The notes under the pieces were generated by a model. It was not told where the DNA came from, did no database searches, and was given only the letters and a program-made list of their open reading frames with translations. This document shows positions 10,376-22,790 of a stretch of 64,000 bases of DNA, one piece after another. How positions within the stretch are numbered: the first letter of the stretch is position 1; each line of letters begins with the position of its first letter. The stretch covers positions 280,675,930 to 280,739,929 of the forward strand of contig JARYHS010008074.1 of assembly GCA_031002005.1 (NCBI GenBank), in the 5' to 3' direction. Position numbers and translations under genes: made by a program. The DNA is from Vandiemenella viatica (Eukaryota > Arthropoda > Insecta > Orthoptera > Morabidae).

Positions 10376-12512
10376 ATCACAGTATTTGTGTGAAAATTAC
10401 TTCTGATCTTGAGTAGACTCCATCAGTGTCCTAGCAAAACGTGAGGTTGTTTTCGCTGAATATAATACCCTGAACCACAAACACTGTTTCTGCCACAGCC
10501 TGTTTCAGACCTGATTATTTACTCCCATAACTTTCAGAGGTACGTGATGGTGTAGGATTTTGTTGAGTTGTTCGGTACTCATTGGTTTCTATACTGCGTC
10601 ACCTGCTACTCCGTTTATATTTTCTGATGATGAAGATAGAAGGGATGTAAGGCATAGGAATTTGTGATTTGTTTAGTGATTTATCTTAAAACAATGAATA
10701 CCATTCAGTAAATGAATTTGAGAAGTGATTGTCGATACAATACACAATTTCCCTCCATTTTTGATCTACTGCACCAAAACCTTCCTTGTTAAGTTCACTT
10801 TTAGTTCTCTGCAATAGAAAACTATGTAGAAACTAATTTAAACAAAACAAAGAATTGCACCTCGTTCTATATTTTTTAAATTAATTAAATTCAAACTAAC
10901 GCAAGACAATCCCTTCTTCACTTTATGTTTTTGAGAAATTAGCTTCTTCATTTATTCAGATCTGTTTAATATTTCACAGCTCACACACTTCTCTTGTTTC
11001 TACCATAATTCTCACGGAAAACCATTTTGATCTTTCACCGACACTTCAATACTAAAATTCTTTCATATTTTTCTGTACCGTATCATTAGACTGTTTTTTT
11101 TTTTTTTCTTGATAGTATCCATGCTGCAGCCGCAACTATTATAATAAACTTTTATCAACATCAAAGAGTCTTCCCCTCAGGCCCAAGCTACCAAAGAGTA
11201 TGTTTAACAAAAGCCTTTAAGAGATGTTCTATCATACTGAAACATTAGTTATCTTTACCACAGCCAAAGCGTATAAGTAGTTTATTACCTCAAAACCTAA
11301 AAAAGGGAGTGTTTTTCATTGAAGGATCAATCAGATTATAGCTTTTTCTTGAAGATACGGCATATAGTAAACAAAATCTCTTCTAGTCAGATATCATGAA
11401 CATGTTTCAATCCAGTAAAACGTGCTTTTCAGACTGATAAAGCTCTACATCACGGAGCAGCTTCACCAGCAAAATCATTGCGGCATGCCGACAGAACATA
11501 CCGCAAGATAAATGCGTTCTTTGTGTGAGTAGCAATTACTTATGCCGCTTTTGGCGCTGACGTAGTTATAGCTAACAGCCAAGGATAGTAAACATGGCCT
11601 TTACCTACATCAACTACCTTCGTGGGCGTCGCGCACAATACACATCTGCTCTGCGTTTAGAACGCGCAATTACAGAAGTAGGTTAGTAAGAAAACCCACT
11701 CCTCTAGTTCAAGGAAAAATGTGAAACCGGCGCAAAGGTGCAAAGTACAAGTTAATTATCAACACGTGCTACCTGCAAGCATATTACAATACTATATTAT
11801 TACTTGTTCAGCTTGTCTTTTCAAGGATATTTTTTTAATTTCTTATTTACATTGTTTACTATCCTAACGTTTTGATTTTGATGTGTTGTGCCTATCCTTT
11901 GCAAAGTACAAGACTGGTTCCATTTAGGTATCTCGGTCGACTGGTTGCGTTGAGGTTTGAGCAGCCAGACACCATAGTTCGTCGAGCTAATCCATTATTA
12001 TTACGCCAGCCCCGTTAGCAGTCGGCGTGGGACGGGCCTTGAGCCCACCTGTGCACCTGCACGCATGCCTCTATCTATTCGTGGCCGGAGAGCTGCTATT
12101 GTGTGCTCTCACCAAAAGAGTTCCAGCAGCTCCCCCTTACGTGATTGGCTCGGCGTTCCAGCGCCGTAGCGTACAACAGCTTAATATGCGACACGCATCG
12201 AGTCGACCATGAGGCTTCACAACGAAATTTTCTTTCAGCCGGGACACAAAGCGGCAGTCATCAGGTCCTCATTGTCGAGGGAAGCCACTGGAAGCACTCG
12301 GTTGCTAGGAGACCCAGCAGCTCCCAGGCACGGCCTTGTGAGGCTTCAAGGTAGTCGCCGGCAGAATACAACTGTTACCCGACAAGTCTCATTTCCATCA
12401 GACACTAGCAACAGGCGCTGTACTAGGATTACAACCCACCACAGGGTGCACACTAGAACCACTCCAGGCAGAATAGGGAGGGATTTTACGATAACCGTGG
12501 CCCCGCAGTTTG
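10376..12512. other. Unassigned DNA; possible old repeat at 11.9-12.5 kb
   Basis: 10.4-11.9 kb is AT-rich with nothing recognised, including a T-run near 11094-11109. About 11.93-12.51 kb is GC-richer with a 112-codon forward frame (12209-12547), rich in R, T, S and H, matching no family I know. It runs into the diverged repeat that starts near 12513, which argues against it being a gene. Confidence 0.4.
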
Positions 12513-13015
12513 ATTCTTATGTAATTCGACATATAAATCTAAAGTGAGAAATAAAATTTATTGATACCTCACTTAGTTCTCGAGGTATCGTCTCTCGAAA
12601 GTGAGGTGATTTGGTGGAAATGCGGGCTTGAGCAGAAGAAACATTTCGTCAAAGCCCATTGTGATGATTCATTCTTATGTAACTTGACGAGACAAATGGT
12701 AAGTGATGAATAAAATTTTTCTTGCTTAGTTCTTGAGATATCGTAATTTAAAATTGAGGTGAAAAAAAATTTCGCCACAGCCGCAAGGAACTACACACTA
12801 GACATGCAAAACTGACGTTTTTTTTGTTCCTATCATTTGCATTTAGGTTGAAGTGGGCCTGGACCAGAAAAAAAAGGTTGCCAAAGTTCAAAGAACTATG
12901 CCTATAAGTAATTTTTGACAGTCGATATCTCGAGAACGAAGCGTGATATCAAAAAGTTTTATTCTTCACTTTCCATTTATCTCATCCAGTTTGCTAAGAA
13001 TCCATCATCAAATAC
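12513..13015. repeat. Diverged repeat cluster (direct and inverted units)
   Basis: A module with TTCTTATGTAA, then AGTGA.GAATAAAATTT, then TTCTCGAGGTATCG occurs directly at about 12513-12592 and 12672-12745, and inverted at about 12920-13010 (as CGATATCTCGAGAACGAAGC). A second module around GGGCTTGAGCAGAA (about 12612-12660) recurs directly at 12843-12890. The spacing of the direct units is about 159 bp. It looks like the remains of a satellite or foldback element. Class unknown. Confidence 0.6.
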
Positions 13016-14658
13016 CATCACCACGGGTATGTAGAGCTGCCGAAAATGGTAAAAAGCAGTTTGCTGTATACGGTAACATTCTACATTATGATTTTTTTTC
13101 AACACTTTAGTGTGGATTCGCTGCATATTTGTCACTAATCACTTTCCGAATTTACTCAATATATGAGAAGGGAATCATGTTTGAATGTAACTGCATATAG
13201 TGTGAAGTATAGTATAGTGTGAAGTATAGTGTAATGATTACCGTATAGTCTCATGTAATATTTAAAACATGGTAGTTAAATACTTATGCACACAAGATAC
13301 CTGTATGGCTGGGGATTCGATCCACGTTGCCCAGACTGCCTCGGACAAACGTTAATCACTCATCCATTTTATGTCTAAACCAAAATAAGTACTTACTATC
13401 ATGTGTGCATGACTACTACAAAATTCCTAGCACCATTGCAACAAACGTTAGGATGATGACATTATAACCGAAACAAGTGTTGCGAGTGTAATTGGGAACG
13501 ACAGCTGTGCGCGTTGATCTTGATGACACCAGGGATGCTAAGGATCAGTGGCACATCGCCCTTAAAATCATTCGTGGAAACAGGTGAATCTGATTTTGTA
13601 TAGGGAAGAGTTCAGTCGCTGATACATTTGTAGCAGGCAGTGAGATTATTATTACTTAAAAATGTACCAATTACTATGATGACAAACTCTGAAAAGGTTA
13701 TGGGTATGCGGAGGTCCAATTCTTTATGTTTCAAGATAATGTATAGGGTATTTCCGTTATGAAGATACTAATTTAAAGAATGATGCAGAAGGGCAATTAA
13801 TTTGTGATGAGGAATCCCGGTCCGAAAACACCTCAGACCCTTTTTACAAGCCAGATCACTTTTCGTGGGTTGCGGTTGCAATATGAGGGTATGCAGCCAG
13901 ACTAATTGGCATACGTGATGAGGGTGTGGGAAAGACAACTCCAGAGGGTCAATGCAAACGGCATGAGTTTTAAACATTACTAATGCATTTAAGATTGCAT
14001 ACTGTGTATCTAACAGGCTTAACCCCTAGTTTATTGTAAAATGTAGCACTTATTGTTCGTAAACGTGTTTGGAACCCCAGCTAGCTGTTCACATGATTCT
14101 CGCGAGCACTTCGATCAGATGTTCAATGAAAAGTGGATAGAAACACTGGGTCCTGTTTCCTGGTCAACTAGTTCACCTAATCAGATTTCACTTGATTTTC
14201 CTTGTGGGGTCCTGTGAAAATTGTTCTGCACGAGAAGCGTTTATGTACAAATGACCATCTTCTGCCAAATATTCGCGCTGCCTGTGGTATTGTTAGAACA
14301 ACATCGAGGTTCTTCATAAATTCTATGATTACATTTTTCTCAGGTATTCCAAAACAATTTGGCTTGTAACCTGCTATTCAGCCGTTTTCGATCCGTGTTC
14401 CTCAACTCAAATGGATATATTTGCCGTTCTCCATCAACTCTAAAGTTTGTGCCATGATGGTATCAAGTAACACACAGCGCAATGACCTTGCTACACTGTC
14501 TTACATCGTTCTCTCAATGTACTGAACCCCTCGTAAAATCCCCCACCATTCATTTTGTTGTCTTGGCAGTCGCAGTCATGATACAAAAATGTTAACGGCA
14601 GTATATATTTCATAGTTTAAGATCCTGCTGCATAATTTCTACGTCCATCTATCTGTTA
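13016..14658. other. Mostly unassigned DNA with one tRNA-like scrap
   Basis: No gene seen. At about 13296-13380 the reverse strand carries a B-box-like GGATCGAATCCCC and a SINE-head-like context, probably an old SINE remnant. The remainder is featureless AT-rich DNA. Confidence 0.45.
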
Positions 14659-15145
14659 ATTTTTTAATTGAAATGCAATTTTTATATATAACTAGTAATG
14701 GCAGAATACGGTTCTGCCAGGATGCCTATCAAAATATGGCGGCAAGTATTTTTAATTAGCATTTTTTTTAAAAAAAATTTTATACACTTGTTTTTCAAAT
14801 AAACTATAATTTATTCCAAAGAGAGACATGTAAAATACGTTTACGTTGTCTATGTAATAGTTTGGGATTTCCAGCTGTTAAAGATACGTAAGAGCGATAG
14901 AGAGATGGCATTCCCTACTTGCGACCACTTTTACATAGGCAACTCGAACTTTTTAAGTTTTTTCAAGTCTCTCTTCGAAATTAATTATGACTTACTTAAA
15001 AAAGAAGTGAACGAAATTTTTGTTTAAATTTAATTTTGAAATTTTAATTAAAAAAACTTGCGGCCATATTTTGACAGGTATCCCGGCAGAATCGTATTCT
15101 GCTACTAATACCTAAACATAAAAATTGCATTTCAATTTAAAAAAT
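14659..15145. mobile_element. Foldback MITE (MITE 3) with long inverted ends
   Basis: The two ends are about 90 bp of inverted repeat. Both start ATTTTTTAA and continue TTGAAATGCAATTTTTAT, then GCAGAATACG.TTCTGCC, then TCAAAATATGGC.GCAAGT. The right end is read in reverse complement, and identity is roughly 85% by eye. The 487-bp element has no coding capacity. I could not fix a target duplication, so the superfamily is open. Confidence 0.8.
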
Positions 15146-15747
15146 CATGCAGTCTTATCTTGGACTTTTAGGATGCGTTCAGCTTGTAACTACTGTACTA
15201 TAATTATTATTTAATTAATTTCTTGTTATTTTGGTACCAGTATGTTTGCCCTATTCAGTTGTTATCTGGGTTATAGAAGATTCACTTTCGCTGAAGTATG
15301 AAATAATCCACTCTCTGTTGTGGCGCGACTTAATAACTGCGTGAGTTCTCCGCTCAGTGGCAGGCAGCTTAGCGGGCGCAACCCTTAATTTGGGGAGAGG
15401 CTAGCGGATGAGTGGACAGGAGACATGCCCCGAGATTAGAGCGGAGCAATCTGCCTGGATGATGAGCTTCTCACCCTCTCCGACTCGTCTCCCTGCACGC
15501 CGACAAAACAGACCTACTCCACCATCAACATTACTCACTCACTGCACTAAGTATCTCCGAAAAGATTCTCGCTTCTTTCATAGGCACGTCATTGATTTAA
15601 TACAATTGCTTATGTACGAAAAAATAACTATTAATCCAATCATGCACGCTTAATCTTAATAAATGAACCTTGCTTAATGTGCAAAAACAACTTTGCAAAT
15701 ATTCGACCAACACATTTGTCAGATTAGGTGTCAATGCTGTTCGGAAT

Positions 15748-15750
<3 letters not shown>
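15146..15750. other. Unassigned DNA, no gene seen
   Basis: Contains a GC-richer patch at about 15310-15500 with an 81-codon frame lacking any recognisable domain. Confidence 0.45.
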
Positions 15751-15791
<41 letters not shown>

Positions 15792-15993
15792 TATGGCTTT
15801 AGGCCTTACCGACGTCGAGGTTATTAGAGATGAGAAAGGACTGGGTGCAAGGAACGGGAAAGAATTCACCTATGTCTTTTGAAGGAAACATACCGACATG
15901 GAAAACCATGGAAAACCCAAATCTGGATATCTGGCCGGGGATTCGATTCACCCTCCTCTCGAATGCGAGGATAGAGCGTTACTGTTGTAGGAA
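15751..15993 (-). repeat. SINE family A copy with 38-nt tail
   Basis: The 38-T run at 15751-15788 is the poly(A) tail of a reverse-strand SINE. The body carries GACGTCGAGGTTATTAGAGA, GGAACGGGAAAGAATTC, TGGAAAACCATGGAAAACCC and a tRNA-like head with GGGGATTCGATTC. It is diverged relative to the 38-39 kb copies despite its long pure tail. Confidence 0.85.
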
Positions 15994-16014
15994 GGGAAGT
16001 GTGGCATAAAAATT

Positions 16015-16280
16015 TCGTGTGTTCTTAATGATCCAGTGACGAGCTTCTTCCGGCTGCACAATCTGATCCTGTAGTAACCACATAACCTAAACCGGTGATC
16101 CTACGGAGTGAAAGGTAACTATAGTCCGACGTAGAATCCGAACCATGGAGCGTCTAGCGTGATGCACATTAACTAAAAAAAGCGTCAAACTCAACTTTAA
16201 GGCTCGTTAAATTTCGAGAGAGATCTGAATTCGAACCGGTGACCTCATTGAGCCACCAAAGTGCTGAGGTAAACTGCATC
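16015..16280 (-). repeat. Repeat family B (tRNA-derived), copy 1
   Basis: AACCTAAACCGGTGATCCTAC, AGAATCCGAACCATGGAGCG and a terminal tRNA-like GAATTCGAACCGGTGACCTC are shared, with divergence, with 32.7-33.04 kb. The tRNA-like head lies at the right on the reverse strand. It differs in body from family A. Confidence 0.6.
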
Positions 16281-17512
16281 AAACCTAAGTTTCTCAATCT
16301 CTTCAGAGGACCTTACACACCATTTGAATTCGATGTTAGAATTTATGCTGATTTAATATAGTAACCCGACGTCAGCAACTAAAGGTGCATCTAGAGAAAC
16401 CCCTTCAAAACTGTATTCCTCACAATCGAATGGCATGGTTTTCTTTGATAGTTTCCTTGACGCACAAGAACAACTCTACCAACAACAGTGACTATATTAC
16501 ACACTGTATTAGGACTTCTCACTATTCATAATATAGCGACAAAATATGCTTATGAACTAGCATACTTACGTTTTACACCGGTTTCGATTAAAAACTGAAA
16601 TACCTAGACGACTTGTGTGTTGATTGCAAGTAGGTAGGTTTTGCAGAGCAAATTTGAACCTTTATGAAACACTTCTTTGTTTGTAGCATTATACAGTCGA
16701 AACTGGTGGAGTACTGGAACAGATTGATTTTGTTCCATAAGATTGCATCTATCAACAACAAAAAATTCTTCCTTAGCTAACTGTATCTTGGTTACTTCGA
16801 AAAATCAGTAAAAACAGAGAAGCTCATCATTGTGTTTAGTAAGTGTGCGAACGTGCAGTCACTAAATCAAATAACCCAAGTTTACATAACCAAAAAATGG
16901 GGTGCAGAATTTTCATAACTTAAATTAGTTGTAATTAAATTTCCGTAAATATTGTAATGATTTTAATTTGGGGTACAGCTCACGTCGTCATCATGAAGTA
17001 GCACTGGACGTGTGCTGAATAAGACGGTCGGTGATTGCGGGATAAACCGCCATCAGCACAATAGGAAGGAATGCGTTCGCAGGCCGACATGTAAATTGCA
17101 TGCAAAAACTTTTTGCCCTGACAGACAGGAAAAATTGTTTAATTGCACCTGAAGCCGCCTGGCGGAACGAAGCAACGTGGCATTACATATATATACATGT
17201 ACATGACGAATTCCCAGTATTTTGACATGTGGGATTGGTGGTGGGAGAGCCCCTCTAGCTAGAGTGCTTCAAATAAAACTTCATGTAATTGGTTTATAAA
17301 TGTTACATGTGGAGAGAATGAAAAGGACGCAGAAAGGCGCCATGGTCGATGATTGGTGGAGAAGCGGGAAGAAACGATCTGCTGTCTCGGCAGTTTTCCA
17401 GAGGCCAGTGAGATTAAGGTGAAAGAGACTTTACTTTGGAACGTGGTATGGACACAGCAAGCCAGCGCCTCGCTGTTTCGCGCTCAATTCAACCTGTGCC
17501 GGTAAGGGAGCG
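16281..17512. other. Unassigned DNA, no gene seen
   Basis: No domain, terminal repeat or RNA gene recognised. Confidence 0.5.
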
Positions 17513-17515
17513 TCC

Positions 17516-17830
17516 ATAAACCACGTAGCTCCATTTTGGCATCCTGTGAGCCCCCCCCCCCACCTCCCCCAACGTAGCTGTTTTTCTCTATTGATTCCAG
17601 AAGACATTTTGTACTGTTTTCTCTTATCAGTGGTATAATTAAATGACGGAAATAAATATTCACATGCTGTTGTGTGTTCTGTACTTCATTTTAACTGTGA
17701 CTAATAATATGAATGAAAAGCTACGTGGCCTGGCTCGGAACCTCTCCTCCACCCACGTAGCCCAGCGTAGTTTTCCAGCCAACCCCTCCCCCCCCCCCAA
17801 GACCGAACCACGTTGTTTACGGACGCTCCC
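17516..17830. mobile_element. MITE 2, copy 2 (TAA-flanked)
   Basis: A 315-bp element with ends GGGAGCGTCCATAAACCACG and GTTTACGGACGCTCCC, flanked by TAA at 17513-17515 and 17831-17833. Internal C-runs and CACGTAGC words match the copy nested in the hAT at 4583-4979. A 65-codon reverse frame inside both copies is a by-product of the repeat, not a gene. Confidence 0.88.
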
Positions 17831-17833
17831 TAA

Positions 17834-18407
17834 GACCAGGGTGGCTTCGTCAGGCAATGGATCTACTCCAGACCCAAGCAGTGTGTTTTAATGCATGGGA
17901 AGCGGTGCCATAACCTTGCTCCTTTCACCAACTCTCACGGCAAAAACGATTGCGTAAATGAGAGACGTTTCCCAATAGTTACGGCCGTAAAATGCTTTCG
18001 GAGATTTCTCAGATCCCTCTAGAGGAGTTAAACACAGAGTCATAAAATCAGAGCTACTTCTCAACAGTCAAAATAATATTCATTTCTCATTAACTGCAAA
18101 AGGATCAGTCTATTGTTATGAAAGACAAGAATTAAGAACCTTTTTTAATTGATCCATAGATACATATTATTTGATTTGATAATTATATCTGAAGATGATT
18201 AAAGAAAAATTATTTTACAGTTTGTCACTTCCTAATGTATGGTCAGATAGTTACATCACCTTCCACAAAGAATTTCGTTTCAATTTAAGACGCCAAACTT
18301 TGAGGCATTGTGTTTTATTACACTCTATGATGCTTCCAGCGCAGCGTGGAGCTAGAAATATCAATAAGGTAGTTCATTGTAACATATTTACTATTTCTTT
18401 TTTCGTT
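17834..18407. other. Unassigned DNA, no gene seen
   Basis: AT-rich. The 79-codon frame at 18195-18434 shows no domain. Confidence 0.45.
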
Positions 18408-18600
18408 AGGTCTTACGATTCGCCGATGTCGTGATCGAAGTCAAGGCCTTTCGACGCATGGTGGTAAAGTGTATTGAGGACTTGAAACTGGAAGAATTTG
18501 GCCATGGCTTTTCGAATGAACCATTCCGACAGTCACCTGAGTGATTTCGGGAAACTACGGAAAACCGAAATCTAGATGATCGGATTTAATGTCGATCTAC
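18408..18600 (-). repeat. SINE family A, old reverse copy
   Basis: The order of family A words is kept but mutated: GTCTTACGATTCGCCGATGTCG, GAATTTGGCCATGGCTTTTC, GTGATTTCGGGAAACTACGG and AAAACCGAAATCTAGATG. The tRNA head is not recognisable. Confidence 0.6.
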
Positions 18601-18644
18601 TTATATTACGTGCATCAGTACTTACATCCCTAACTTACGGAACC

Positions 18645-18840
18645 CGTTGGGTGAGCGGTAACGCTTGGGTCTGGCGTTCCGGAGGCCGCTGGTTCAAGTC
18701 TCCGTCCGGCCATCCAGATTTCAGTTTTATTTATGGTTTCTCCAAATAACTCCAGGCGAATAGCGTATGGTTCCTTCAAATGAACAAGGTCAAATATCTT
18801 CTCTTTGCTTGTCCTTCTAATGATCTCAAGGAGTAAAACA
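18645..18840 (+). repeat. SINE family A, forward copy with tRNA head
   Basis: A box GGGTGAGCGGTAACGC and B box GGTTCAAGTCT (about 18692-18702) are followed by GGCCATCCAGATTTCAGTTT, the family A body, and an A-rich end near 18833-18842. Confidence 0.75.
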
Positions 18841-20941
18841 AAAAGCTATCGCTATCTCTACGTATTCATCCGGATGGTATGTTTTGAAGAATCACTGGTA
18901 TTAACTGTGCTGTGAGTTATTAGCAACAAACCTAATCCACATGGCGTGTAGTTTCTTTCGCAACCGCGCATTTACCCTGCTGAACGCGATTGTGAATCAC
19001 CAGTGGTCGGCGTGGTGAGTACATTCCGATACTGCGATTACCCCTGAGCAGGCCAGCTCTATAATCACGACAGGCGACCTCGCTCTGTGCTGCTTGAATT
19101 ACTGTCGTCTGTGAACGTTACCGGCAATACCACTTGTCGCATCACTCACGGCTAACAAGAGTAAATACGCAGCATTTCCAACGATTTATTACGGCCTCGC
19201 TAAAAGAGAAAAGTTATTGCGGTGCTTTTATTGTGATCAAAGAAAGAGTGAGGCTTGCCTTAGTGACCCTTCGGTTTTGATTTTTATCCTCTTTTATTTT
19301 TTACATTGATGGTATTATCTTAGATAATCCTGAACATTTTGGCCCTTTGATCCATCATCTACAACTGTTTACGATCAAAGACGTGAGACACACAGAACAG
19401 TCTAATCAATGTCCTTCCTTTGGAACGAAGTAATAATCGTTTCGGCCTAACGCACAGTCGCATATAACACCTTACACAGCTTCACATGCTGCCATCTTGT
19501 AGCTAAACTGTTGTACTACAAACGTGCTAGGTCCATTTCAAGTACATAATTACAGATACTTATTTGTCGTCAAAAGACAATGTCATGGAGTCTTAAAACA
19601 ACTTGTAGTTATAACAATGAAAAATTCGTACCGTACTGATACCGTCTATTGGAAGCTGTTTGTGGTCATGGAGAGTACTGTTCATAATCTATAACTAGAT
19701 GAACAGTAAAATATTGTTCACTGGAAGCTGATAAGCTGAACCTCCACGTGGTTGACTGGTCCCTGCAGGTGATGAGAAACATTGGAAAAATATCTATGCC
19801 ATGTTATTTTCAGTTCTTCCGAATTTAGAGAGTGCATTCATTTCACCTTGACCGATAAAATGAAGCACGTATATCAAGGACAGAGAGCCGCGGTGCTTCG
19901 TTGTCAGGATGAGGAAACCGGTTCAAGGTTGAAAGAAATGTAAAGGTGTAAATGGTGACTATATTGAAAATCACAGGTAAGTTTCTGTTAAGTAAAAAAA
20001 TCCTTCATACCTTTATGGTTTCATTTGATTCTTTCTTTATTTTGCCGATTACTTCGAGTTTAAACTCAACAACAACATGACAGTGACTACTGAAAAAGAA
20101 CCACAGTATTGAAAACAAAATGGGTTAATGTCTTTGTAATACAACATGGGGACACTCATCGTTAACTAAACCTTTTGTTATTCCGTTATCTGCGACTATG
20201 CGTTACTTATCATCACCTCCTTGCCCACTTTTGGGTACTTTTCCATCCTTCCTAAACGACTGCAGAAATAGTTAATAAATCGCTTGTCAGAGTAATTCAA
20301 TAAAGGAAAATGTTTGAAAATGTAGCAGAACATTTTCCTGATTAACACCACTTGGAAGTTAACAGGTATAGTGTTGCGCTGAAGTTCCGTTGAATCTACA
20401 GCGATTCTGTTTTTTACAAATTTAAAGAAATGATTATTTCAGTCATAAAAAGTTGCTACCTTTTTTAGCCATCATCCGTAGTAAATCATATTCGTTCAAA
20501 GCACAGAGCAAATATTCTAATAATTCCACCATGCCCAGGATCAGGCTCAAGCCCAGGACTCACTCAGCTAAAGTGTAGTGTTTCTGCGCATTTCACACGG
20601 GCATTGTCATCGACTCTCTCGCTTAGATTTGAAATCTAGGCAATTGTTCAAAACAACCAACCATCTATCCGACCTTGAAAACCTACCCAGTGTTACATAA
20701 AATACCTAAACCAATGAAAAACACATATTCAGATAAATATGGGAATGACGGATCACAGTGAATTCGTCCAGTAATTTCCTGATGGAAGCCGTTCATCAGG
20801 TCTAATACCTCTTCTGGTGGTAGCCACGATGTCGAGGGAGGTACTTGTTCATAGGACGACTGGGATCATGCAACTGTTTTGAATTCTCTAACATAATAAT
20901 GCCTTTTGTACATTTGATCTTTAAATATGACTAGATTCATG
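18841..20941. other. Unassigned DNA, no gene seen
   Basis: 2.1 kb of AT-rich, stop-rich sequence. Nothing recognised on either strand. Confidence 0.5.
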
Positions 20942-20951
20942 GGATGTTCTG

Positions 20952-21200
20952 CTTTTTTTTTCCTTTTGCTTGTGGCTTTACACCTCGTCAACGTCGAGGT
21001 TATTAGAAGCGGTTTTGGATTGTGAACAAGGAACGGGAAGGAATTCGGCCAAGACCTTTCGAAGCAGCCCGGCATTCGCTTGGAGTGATCTGGGGAAATC
21101 ATGGAAAACCCAAGTCTGTATGCTCGGACTGGGACTTGAACCCACATCCTCCCAAATGCGAGGCCAGAGCGCTACCGCTCACCCACTACGCAGGGTGGGA
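20952..21200 (-). repeat. SINE family A copy with 10-bp target duplication
   Basis: Flanked by GGATGTTCTG at 20942-20951 and 21201-21210. The tail is a short T-run on the left. The body (GGAACGGGAAGGAATTCGGCC, TGGGGAAATCATGGAAAACC) and a reverse-strand tRNA head with a GGTTCAAGTCC-like B box lie to the right. Confidence 0.88.
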
Positions 21201-21210
21201 GGATGTTCTG

Positions 21211-21640
21211 GAATTGGGTTCAGACAGCTAATAATGACTATCGGGTCATTTAACAGGAGATGTACTCTTTGTGCTTGAACTGATTTCTCACATTCAAGGG
21301 CAGCGTACTCGTAGGGTATGTAGATGTCCTCCCCATATTGTACAACTCAGCCTCGGAATAAGGTTGTTCCTTTCTGTTAATTAACCGTAGATTCTGTTGA
21401 CATGGGGTTTAAAGATTAACACTCTGTCTACTGTGACAACCAAGTAGTATGGAGCCTTATTGGATTGAATCAACTGTCCTCTCCAAGCAATGTTTAGTGC
21501 TCCACTAGCGCACCTGTTTCGGAGATGGTGCAAGCTATACTTAGATTTAGTAAAATTTGGACGAAGATTATTATTTTTAACTAATTAATTAAGCCATATA
21601 TAACTATTGCGAGTGTATTCTCAATTTTCTTCCTTCAATC
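21211..21640. other. Unassigned DNA, no gene seen
   Basis: Short spacer between a SINE and a reverse-strand retroelement. No gene or repeat recognised. Confidence 0.45.
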
Positions 21641-22790
21641 CGTAAAACGGTTGGTATATAAAACTCTTAAATTCACAAAATTGTGGTTGGCAAAGGGTGC
21701 TCAGCACCAAAACAATCTCTTTGTTGTGCATTCCAATCTCGAACGATACGAGGGAAAAAGAATTCATATAATCATCAGTGTGACACCTTGTTTCTCTAAT
21801 CTTATCTTTCCTGTCATAGCGACTCAAATAGGGTGGTGGAAGAAGAATTTCACCACACTCGTAAGTGAAAGTGAGTGTACGCATGTTTATCAATAAGTTC
21901 AAATGAAACGTGAGTCGTTTATCTACCAGAGACTTCCAGCCCAATCTACTTATCAGTTTTGTGACTCTTTCGTAAGGACTGTATCAAGCGGTCACAAATC
22001 GAGCGGCTCTTCTCTGTACTTTGTCTATACCGTCAATCGGCCCCTTGCGAAACAGATCTAGTAGTCCAAATGTGGACGCGCAAGAAATTTGTTCGCTATA
22101 TCCTTTGTTTAATAATTACAATTTTTCAAGATTTGACCTGTGAATCGCAGCCTAGAAGTAGCTCTACCTACGACCGAATCAATGCACAAGTCCCATTTCA
22201 TGTTTCTGTGTGTTTTTTGCGCCCAACTATTTCACAAAATCGACATTATCAATAACTGAACTGTTTATTTTGTATTTATGAAAAATCGGATTATTTTTTT
22301 ATTTTCGCACATTGCCTCGCACTTTTTACAATTTAGTGAAAATTGCCATTCGTCGCACCATACCGAAATAACATCCAGATCGCGCTCAATTTGTAAGCAA
22401 TCGGCCGAATTCCTTACTTCCCTACAAATGACCGCATCATCGACTAACAATCTAAAACTGCTGTTCACTTTGTCTCCGATATTGTTTATAAAAATTAAGA
22501 AAAGGAGTGGTCCTATTACACTTCCTTGAGGTACACCCGATGTTAAAAACTGTAAGTGTCCGCCAATGGTTGAATTCGTACCATAGACTAATAGTGAATC
22601 GTCTGTTACCTAGGAGCGTAGATATGATTTGGACAAATTTAAAGCCTTTTGTGGTTCCATAAATCTTCCGCAACAACAGCCTACGATTAAACGAGTCCAT
22701 ATGCGGATGACTTTCCAACATAATCAACGCCAGTAGCCAGATATTTTCCGTTTCCATTTTCAATATGTTCAGTCCTATTGATTATTTGAC
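21641..22790 (-). pseudogene. CR1/Jockey-like reverse transcriptase fragment
   Basis: Reading down the reverse strand: FNRRLLLRKIYGT, then TSGVPQGSVIGPLLFLIFIN split over frames, the active-site box as LVDDAVICREV (about 22430-22400), CDEWQFSLNCKKCEAM, an arginine-rich QRRAARF-like segment near 22020, and a tail LGWKSLVDKRLTFHLNLL with YLSRYDRKDKIRE. Frame changes and stops show it is dead, and no 5' half is present. It resembles the 8.6 kb copy in layout but differs in sequence, so it is a separate family. Confidence 0.85.

Noticed and set aside
12209..12547. 112-codon forward frame as a host gene
   Set aside because: No domain, composition not protein-like, and its end overlaps a diverged repeat.
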